This document shows, in pieces, positions 1 through 64,000 of a stretch of 64,000 nucleotides of DNA. The translations under genes were made by a program, and so were the position numbers. Origin of the DNA: Gadus chalcogrammus (lineage: Eukaryota > Chordata > Actinopteri > Gadiformes > Gadidae); the NCBI RefSeq assembly GCF_026213295.1, contig NC_079420.1, forward strand, positions 13,740,561 to 13,804,560, read 5' to 3'. How positions within the stretch are numbered: the first letter of the stretch is position 1; each line of letters begins with the position of its first letter. A model generated the notes under the pieces. The model worked only from the letters and a program-made list of their open reading frames with translations, ran no database searches and was not told where the DNA came from.

Positions 1-1
1 A

Positions 2-36
<35 letters not shown>

Positions 37-55
37 GGGAGAGGAAGTGTGATGA

Positions 56-20060
<20,005 letters not shown>

Positions 20061-22460
20061 AGGGGCCAAGCCCGCCGTCGGGACCTCTGTGGACCACACT
20101 GGAGAGGGAGACCCGCCCCCTGCAGCAGCAGCATCCTCTGCTGCTGCTGCTGCTGCTGCTGCTGACTACACCCACCTACTCCAACCCGCACCTCCAGCAA
20201 CCCTCCTCACCTCCCTCACCCCCCTCACCCCCCTCCGTTTTCACTCCCCCAACCCTCGGGAGTCCACTCTCACCCTGTTGACCCCCCCCCCCCCCCCCCC
20301 CCCCTCCCCCAGGAACCGTAGAGGCAGAGAAGGAGAAGGAGGCAAAAGGAGTCCGATGGGAATCTGACAAAGTCGTGTAAACCTGAAAGCGGAGAGCGAG
20401 AGAGAACCGAATGAGAAGGGAGAGGGTTGGGTAGGATTGTAGAGGGGCACGTTACATTTCCCCCCCCTCCCCCGCCCCCTGTTTATAATCCTTGTTTGCA
20501 AAAAGGGCCAGTTCAAGTCTATTATTTTGATTTCAACATTTTACCTTTGAACGATTCTCTGGTTTCACGCTGGAGTCCCTTTGACAGTCCTGCTTAGACG
20601 GAGGATTTCTTCCTCAAAGAGACGTTGCTTTGGTTTTATCGCCTCCCCCCACCCCCTGCCCCCTCTCCCCTTCTGGTCTGGGACGTGACAGTGGAACAGG
20701 GATAGCTCTCTCTGGGTGTGTCGAATATCCCAAATACGGAGAGAAAGTGAAATAAGAAGAAAAAAAACCTGCTGCTCTTTTAAGAAAAAAATATATATTG
20801 ATGGCCTTTAATTGTCTTAACTATTTCCAAATCATTCACAGTGTGTCTGGGAGAGGGCCCTTCCCCAGCTCACTCCATCTTCTCAACTAACTCGAGGAGG
20901 ACTCTGGAAATATAACCACCAGAAGACAACAAACTTTCTAGTGTATTTATAGATATTTTTTGTTCCTTACCTTCTTGTATGTTTCACCTTTTACGATACG
21001 ATAAACTCTGTTTTAGCTAGGTGTCTTAGCTGGGCCCCTGTTCTTAGAATGTAGCAGTCTGCACCAACTTGTTTTTATGGGGAAACTTTGGTTTTATTTT
21101 TTTCCCCCCTCCCTGATACCAATAGACTTATTCGACTCTCCTCCGATTTATTTCTTCTTTTTTCAATGTGATTGCACAAAAGTGGTTATATAATAACATA
21201 GGCATGTACAACGTGATTGTCTGTGTGTGTGTGTGTGTGTGCGTGTGTGTGAGTGAGTGTGCGCGCGTGCCTGCGTGTGGCTGTGTGTAAGCGCTACTGT
21301 CAGCCATGTTGAGTAGATGGAAAAGCCCTGCATTGTACATTGTCCTTTAGCTTCTTCAGCCGTCCTTCCCTATAGTAGTGCCTTACAGATATAATGACAC
21401 AGTTTACCTGGCTCTGATCCCCCCCCCCCCCCCAGAGCCACTGGAGACCCTAAGGGCGCTTCAAGCGAGGAGTGCTTCCCTGGTCTGACATCCCCCCAGT
21501 CTTGGCAGTTGTAGCTTTCTTCCAGGTGTAGACTCTACCCGGTTGTTTTAGCGTTTTGTGTTTCCCATTGACAGCGTACTATAAAGTGATGATGATGATG
21601 TTGACACTTAATGTCAGAGAGTCGATATGATTAAAAACTGAGCTAATTTTATGACGCGTGCATGAGATAACCTTGCTTGGGGGTACTTAACCAAAGTCGT
21701 TACATAAATTATGGTCACATGTTGTTGTTTTGTTTCTGTTTTTCGGGATATAAATGTAAATAATGAAATGTATAGTGTAACTGTGACCTCTACCACCGTG
21801 GCACCCGAAATGTGGCTTTACTTTTAAGATCACTTGGTGTATTTTTTACCACAGAAGAAGAAGGAAATTCATAAGCAGCAGGGACTCCAGAGCTGGAAAG
21901 TAGTGTGAGGTGGTATATCGTATACTGGGCAACTCCATTTGGACAAACCAATGTAAAGTGACATCGGATTGGCTTGGATGCATAGCGCAGCCTCGGTGTT
22001 GACATTATATCAAGCTCGAGACTACACAGAAGTCGTCTCGTCGAGCTAGGTCAGGCTAAAAGGACCTGAAAGAGAGTGTTTGTTTCCATGGCGGCGACCC
22101 TGCAAGGCCAATGTGAGGGCTGACAGAGAACGAGTGAGAGAGAGAGGGAGAGAGGGCCGGGTTGCTATAGACTGAGAGAGAGAGAACGAGAGAGAGAGAG
22201 ACTAGAGGACAGAGGGCTGCAGGAGACAGATAGTGTGTGGGCACAAGCTCTAAGGGGCGGGCCTAAGAAAGCATAAGGGTTGGTTGGGGTAGGATTGGTG
22301 GAGGAGGAGGTTGGAATCCCTTCTCTTAAATGGAAGGAAAAGAGGTGAGCATGTTGGCACTGAGCAGGTTGATAGTAACAAGGAACCCTGAGGTGATCTT
22401 TCGCAGGAGGCCACTGCATGAACACACACAAACACACAATGTACGTGCACACGCACACAA

Positions 22461-22516
<56 letters not shown>

Positions 22517-22689
22517 TACCTATAACTCTGGACAGGAGTGTTTTTAATTATCGTTGTTGTTACTGCTGTTGTCGTTGATGTTTTTCTGGCAAAGATACAC
22601 GCAAGTTATTTGTCTTGTTGTGCTCTGAGAAGTCATGGTATGGCGAGATGTGTTGTCATCTCATATAAACGACCAGAAGAGGACATGTG

Positions 22690-22730
<41 letters not shown>

Positions 22731-22762
22731 GGAAGAGCCTCTCTTGGACCTGGGCTTGGTCC

Positions 22763-22787
22763 GCCGCCGCCGCCGCCGCCGCCGCCG
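22763..22787 (+). repeat. (GCC)n trinucleotide tract
   Basis: About eight GCC units lie shortly after a (CA)n tract, in non-coding sequence downstream of hipk2. Confidence 0.93.
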
Positions 22788-23841
22788 CGTGTGTGTCTGA
22801 GCCGAGGTACAGACCCCTCGGGGGCACAACTTAACACGCAGAACTATACCCAACGGGGCTGCCGCTCCATGTGACCCGCTGCTTTATTTAACGGATGTTC
22901 TCTCTATTAGCCACTGACGGGATTAGTATTCATTATCGAACAACGTTATTTTGTCCTCGTGAAATGAGTGTGCTCATCTCAACTGCTAGTGGCTTATTAA
23001 ACAAGCCTTCCCCTTTTCCCCTTTCCCTTCATAGTTCTGGCATTTAAAGTTGTTTTGGGATTTTTCTTTGTTATTTTGTTCTCATGTTACGATTAACTTT
23101 TGACATGGTTGTAGGTTTTGTTGTGTTAATTATTATTAGAGATTGTTGCAATAATTGTTGTGGCTGTTCTATCAGTGCGTGTATGTGTGTGAGCGTGTGT
23201 TTATATATTTTTCTTTTTTATATCATTATTATGAATCGAATTATGTCCTGCTCATTTCATTTCTTGATTTATAACCTTGGGGTGGAAGTAGAGTAATATT
23301 TAGACCCAGGTGGGGGCACCAGTATCAAAGCACTGCTGACCATGCTAACTGTTAAGGTGAAGATAATCCAAAGGAGTCGTTAGCGATTAGCCTCAATGTG
23401 TGCCCACTGCCCAAGCTCCAAACCAACATTTAAGTGACTACTGGTGGAAGTCAGTGGGCTCTCTTGTCCTCGGTACTGATTGCTCCCAACCTCTCCCTCC
23501 CCTCGCCGGTGGTCCGCAGTGGCCAACAGGGGATCCTGGCAGTCCAAGATGTGATGTTGTGATGCAGAATGTTTTTTTTTCTTTCACATTCTTGTCCGTG
23601 TCGATGTTTTTGTTCCTATGCTTATTGTTTTGTCTAGCCCTCAGCCCATTGGGGCGTAAGTACGCACGTACGAGAGATTTCTGTTTTTTTCATTGAATTC
23701 TTTGGTTCCTCAGTTCTGAGGAAGACTACTGAAACATTCCACTGTTTGATGAAATCTGGCGTTCGTCCTCCATCTTTTACACTGCTGCCGCGTTACCACG
23801 GGGCGACCCTGTCCTGTCTCAGAATCCTCCCACCAAAGACT

Positions 23842-23875
<34 letters not shown>

Positions 23876-24064
23876 TACACACACACACACACACACACAA
23901 CTCTGTACATCTCAGCAAAGTACAAGCAATCCTCCACAGCGTCTCCACAAAGTAGTCCGGCAATAATTCTGGTTTCTTTCCTTTAACTCTTTTAACAAGA
24001 CTTTTCTTTAAAAGTGCTTTTAGGGATGTTTTTTGGTTTTAGCCCCGTTGAATGTATATGCAGA

Positions 24065-24114
<50 letters not shown>

Positions 24115-26731
24115 TGTGTGCAAAGGAGAGATTTACCATGCAAAACGCACACTGCATTCATTGAGTTAGTTTCTGTAAATACAAGCAACAACTGCTGCAG
24201 CCAAGCGTTCTCTATGAATAGTGTTACTCCTATTATGTATTCCCGCATTGACTCACGACAATAGGTAGCTATTAGTTTATCTGTTCCCTTAATATCTTAA
24301 CTTCTCCTCAAAAGGTTTTATGTGTATTTTTTGTTTTAGTCTTTGATGTCGTAGCTTTATCAATATTTCAACAAAATGTAATTTGTATAAAAAAAGCGGA
24401 TGTATTGGGTTAGTGTGCCATGGAATGGAATGATATGTAAATTTAATTTAATCAAAAATATACCAATTATACCTTTAAAATCATGGTCACGTGCACAAAA
24501 TGAATGTAATGTGTGACCTGTGACATTGAACATGCTTTACAGCTCTTTCAGCAGGTGAATATTTAATTTAAAGACTGAATTTATGTAACTGTCAACTTTC
24601 ACCAATGCATGATGCACTAATTCTACAGTAACTATATTGCATAATTATTTAGCAGCATAATTCACCCTTGAGAGAGTATATTTCTGTTTCTTGTTTTCTA
24701 ATTTGAACAAGAAACAAAGACTATTTGGAAAATACAAAACCAAGATGCAGCAATCAAGATTCACATGAGTTTTACATGAAACCATGATTTTAATTTTGTG
24801 AAAAAAGACAAATTGGAAGTGTGACTTTGGAGTACCAAAATGTACAAAGTGTGAATGCTGCATTTGGCCATTTTAATTCAAGAGTACTGCAATCCAAACA
24901 ACTAAGAATCCCTTCTAACTTTGAGGTGTGGTTTAAATTAGTGAAAGCTATGTGCGGCTCAGTCTCTCTCAGCCTTTCACATCTTTTTTTTTTACCCACT
25001 GTTCTTTAAAAGAAAATACTTCACACAAAAGGTGTCAATTTCCAACTCTGTCCACAATGTTGTTTGTGAGTAATGATGCTCTTTGAACTCTGAAATAATT
25101 GCAAAACATTCCTCAAGGCATACCACCCTTATTGCTAGCTCCATTGGTATTCTCCTGCCAAACTCCTGAAGTAGTGACTTGAAGTGCTGGAAGAAGTGAA
25201 TAGGGGTGAATCACTTAACACACAAAACACACAACACACAACACACACGCACACAAAGAACTGTTTCACCTTGCAATCGTCTGATAAAATGTCAAGCCGC
25301 TGCCAAAAGTAATAAGGAGGTAATGAAATGTGTTGGCTGGAGTTAACATGAGCTGATGGACTCTTTGCTTTCTTTAATCTCCATTACGTACAATCTGATG
25401 ACATAGACATTCTATCACAAAAACACATATGAGAGGAACATTCTTCCTAATTTTGAATCTCGATGTGGAGATTTGCTCCTTTGCTGGCTGTTCCTTAAGT
25501 GGGATTCAGGGTACGGTGGTCAAGGTTTGATGCCATCACTGTGAAACGGTGTTACACATTGTTGTTATTACTAGAAGTGATTCAAATTGCTTTGTGGTCA
25601 TAACCATTTTAATTGCATCAGATTATATTTCTTCCAAATTTCTTTAATGTTAAGTCCCTAGTCCAACACTTTGCTACTTACAGATCAAAACAACACCATT
25701 CCAAGACAAATACGTTTGTAATATTTAATGGTAGAATCTGGAGTCAGCACCCAAGACTACTTTCAAATTTAGGTATAACATTTTTACAATGTGAAAAATA
25801 TTTTTTTATTACGATAAAGCCTGGTGTGTAGAGTTTCAATTGTAAAATAATAATTTCTCCCATTTGTCTTGAATTACATTCTATTATGCCATTCTCATTT
25901 TTATGTCAAAACTACAATTAACTACTGTGTTGGCCGTATGCTTGTACTTTACACACATGTTCATATTTTCTTATGAATCTCCCTCAGACCATAGTTTCCA
26001 TTGTAAGACCTAAACCTGCATCAGACCCTGACCCCCTGTTGTGTCCATTGCCGTTTGCTGGAGCGACGGATGACATTTCTTTGTTGATAAAGCCAATGTG
26101 TGCTGTATTTCCTGCTAAACCTTTTGTTCCGTTACTCTCCTCCTTTTCTTTTCTTTATTGGGGTGTGTGATGTCTTATCTTATTATTTCAATCTGTTACC
26201 GTAGCGATCTATGTATACCCTATTCCTTAGCCTAATATTATTAACTATGTTATGAGAATGGATATTTTACTGGCTTTATAGAATGTTTAAATAATTATAA
26301 TAATGACAATAAGAAGAGTGATTAAGTAAAACAAAAACTCCTAACAATATTGAGTACATGCTTCTCAGCGCTTGTGTTTCCATTATGATGTTGTGTGCTT
26401 CTCTTAATCATTTTCGTTGTAGAAAAATGGAGTGAATTTATATTAGGCTTCAAAAATCTAACGATAGCTTTGTAAAACTACGGGAGGATTTTAACAGACA
26501 AACAACCTTCGTCAAATAGAAGAATATAGTTATTTTAATTGTCCTCTTTACTAACTGTAGGATGAGAGGGTCTCGCTTTGTGGTGAACTATGTTATAGCT
26601 TGTTATTCACTGTTACTTTTGATCATTTTTTCGGTCTCCGAGGTGAATCGAGTTATTAATGAGAATTTGTATGATCACATATGCATATTGTATATGTGTA
26701 GAAATGTAATCACACTTTGTCTTGGATTTAC

Positions 26732-26737
26732 ATTAAA
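26732..26737 (+). terminator. candidate hipk2 poly(A) signal ATTAAA
   Basis: An ATTAAA hexamer in AT-rich sequence is followed within about 40 bases by a GT-rich tract, which fits a cleavage-site downstream element. It is one of two weak candidates and has no transcript support here. Confidence 0.3.
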
Positions 26738-26775
26738 CTGTTAAGTCACGGCACCTTCTCTGTTCTTACCTTTAT

Positions 26776-27620
<845 letters not shown>

Positions 27621-27986
27621 TAGGCACGCGCACGGGACAATATTGCCTTGGAACCCACAAACGCCAATCAGCAGGGCGACCTAAATTCATGCAACCATTT
27701 GAGAGAAAGGAGTGACAGCCAATAGCAGCGGGGCAGGAGAAATTATGGGGCTAATCAGATCTGCGAGGGGGAGGAGTTATCCCAATCCCGGGGACGAGCG
27801 GCTACAGAGAAAGGATAACTGTAGCCGAGTGCCAGATGAAATGGTGCTAATAAATCTGATTAAAAAACTACAATGGTTAACAGGTATTTATGTTGAATTC
27901 CAAGACTTCAGATAAAGTTGTGTGATTTAACGGGGTTAAAATTTGGTGTCCAGACAAAGGAATTCAACGTGGGTCTGCTCTTTTTG
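27621..27986 (+). promoter_or_regulatory. candidate kiaa1549 promoter and 5' non-coding exon
   Basis: This is a local rise in CpG and GC with two CCAAT boxes on the + strand (27664-27668 and 27719-27723) and a G-rich box near 27767. It ends at a strong donor, tttttg|gtaagt (gt at 27987). A first non-coding exon ending at 27986 would splice to the acceptor at 28835, which lies before the signal-peptide ATG. The transcription start is not determinable. Confidence 0.4.
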
Positions 27987-28835
27987 GTAAGTCTCTGAAC
28001 GCAGCTTCAGTATTTGCAGTACTAGAACATCATTATTTCACTGTCGGGATATACGTTTTTATATGAATAAGTTAACATTAGTTTTGTTAAGGTGTACTGC
28101 TACCTGGAGACGCATGCTTTATGTGGCGACGTAAAGAGCCACATGACCGCTAAGCCTGAAAGTAACGGGACGGGATGTAGGACAAGAGGCTACTGTACAA
28201 TGATGAGAGCCCTGATAATAAGTCGGGTTAGCTATCCATTCACGGGCTCACTAGTGTTCATCTGCGCACTCCGGTGCTGCTCGGGTGCGCTTTGTTTCCT
28301 ACATGATGCATGTCTGTTCTTTGTGAAACATCGGGTGCTGTTTCAGCACCGTTATCTTTTGGGTGGTTTAGTATAGGCATACAATATAAATATTAATAGG
28401 GTGGTTAGTTTTTTTGAAGTTGCCTCTCATTAGGACATACATGCACATTCATCCACATTTTAATGCATGAGTGCTCAACGTGAATAGCCGTATACGTTAA
28501 CATGAATTGCAGGGCCTGTGTCTTATTATAATTTAATAGAGATACAGCCGGTGTCCGCACGATTCATGGGTCGGTGTTGAGTCTGTATTTTTTATCAACA
28601 ATATAATCTGGAATAAAATGATATTATGCATATTGCTTGAATGTGACAAAGTAGAACATAGTAATTGCGTCCCTAAAAATATGTGGACAGCCTTTATCGA
28701 ACCAGAACAAAATAGGTCCTTCAAAGAAGTGTGAACATTATGCTGGACCATTTAGGAGTTTGTGTGCCCCTTGAATTAGCCATTGTGTTTGTTTTTAAGC
28801 ATGGCTAAGGATTATTCTCCTCTTGTGTTTTTCAG
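27987..28835 (+). other. putative first intron of kiaa1549 (non-coding)
   Basis: This intron exists only if the 5' non-coding exon is real. The acceptor at its end, tcttgtgtttttcag, has a good pyrimidine tract. No other feature is recognised. Confidence 0.4.
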
Positions 28836-63900
<35,065 letters not shown>

Positions 63901-64000
63901 TTCGTTTTTCAACCAAAATAAAATCACTTCCTAGCCAAAATTAAGTATACAAACAGTAATTAAATTATTCATAATTCAACATAACTTATTAGTGAGGAAT

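Larger units (their letters stand above)
20061..26760 (+). other. probable hipk2 3' UTR and downstream region
   Basis: No reading frame of interest follows the stop. HIPK2 has a very long 3' UTR in mammals, and the AT-rich sequence here is compatible with several kilobases of UTR. Candidate poly(A) signals are ATTAAA at 22996-23001 and 26732-26737; I found no AATAAA in this stretch. Two perfect Pumilio-type sites, TGTAAATA, lie at 21755-21762 and 24174-24181. A CAG/CTG inverted segment lies at 20122-20163. CA/GT tracts lie at 22461-22514, 22694-22728, 23844-23899 and 24067-24112. The true 3' end cannot be fixed from sequence alone. Confidence 0.5.

Noticed and set aside
20089..20367. Ala-rich frame after the hipk2 stop codon
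   Set aside because: It follows the conserved HIPK2 C-terminus and stop, and comes from a CTG/CAG repeat in the 3' UTR.
28330..28350. Short inverted repeat gggtgctgtttcagcacc
   Set aside because: The stem is only seven bases; too short to suggest a structured RNA gene.
28092..28376. 94-codon open frame near the kiaa1549 promoter
   Set aside because: No homology is recognised, and it lies in a putative intron between the 5' non-coding exon and the signal-peptide exon.

Overview
This window is vertebrate nuclear DNA, almost certainly from a teleost fish. It holds parts of two multi-exon genes, both on the + strand, with canonical AG/GT introns. The very heavy load of (CA/GT)n and (CT/GA)n tracts and the small tRNA-derived repeats with a typical fish tail suggest a ray-finned fish. 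The microsatellite density resembles gadiform (cod-like) genomes, but that taxonomic guess is inference.

Region 1 (95-20060): the 3' part of hipk2, homeodomain-interacting protein kinase 2. Eleven coding exons run from the last third of the kinase domain to the stop codon, about 850 residues. They include the homeodomain-interaction region, the SUMO-interaction motif and the Tyr/His-rich C-terminus. The 5' exons lie outside the window. Exon 8 (16792-17311) carries large Gly, Gln and His repeats and an apparent one-base frame disruption inside the CAG/CAC run. The hipk2 introns hold several minisatellites, some starting within about 40 bases of a splice donor.

Region 2 (20061 to about 27600): the probable long hipk2 3' UTR followed by intergenic sequence. 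I see no further gene.

Region 3 (about 27620-63900): kiaa1549 (UPF0606 family), apparently complete. It has a probable 5' non-coding exon, a signal-peptide exon (ATG 28968), a 2.1-kb Ser/Thr/Pro-rich ectodomain exon, SEA-like ectodomain exons, one transmembrane exon (49073-49257) and a long cytoplasmic tail ending at 62673. Twenty core coding exons give 5172 nt, an intact frame of 1723 residues. Three further in-frame elements have good splice sites and have no counterpart in the human protein as I remember it: two glutamate-rich 0-0 exons just after the membrane segment (50970-51104, 51911-52234) and a 15-nt microexon (55996-56010).

The two genes are not known to act in one pathway. One is a nuclear stress and developmental kinase, the other a single-pass membrane glycoprotein. 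Their linkage is ancient: in human, HIPK2 lies near KIAA1549 on chromosome 7 and HIPK3 near KIAA1549L on chromosome 11. The most interesting signals are the acidic kiaa1549 exons, the microexon, exons whose acceptors sit directly against (UG)n tracts, the hipk2 exon 8 repeat frameshift, and a perfect 36-bp palindrome in a kiaa1549 intron.
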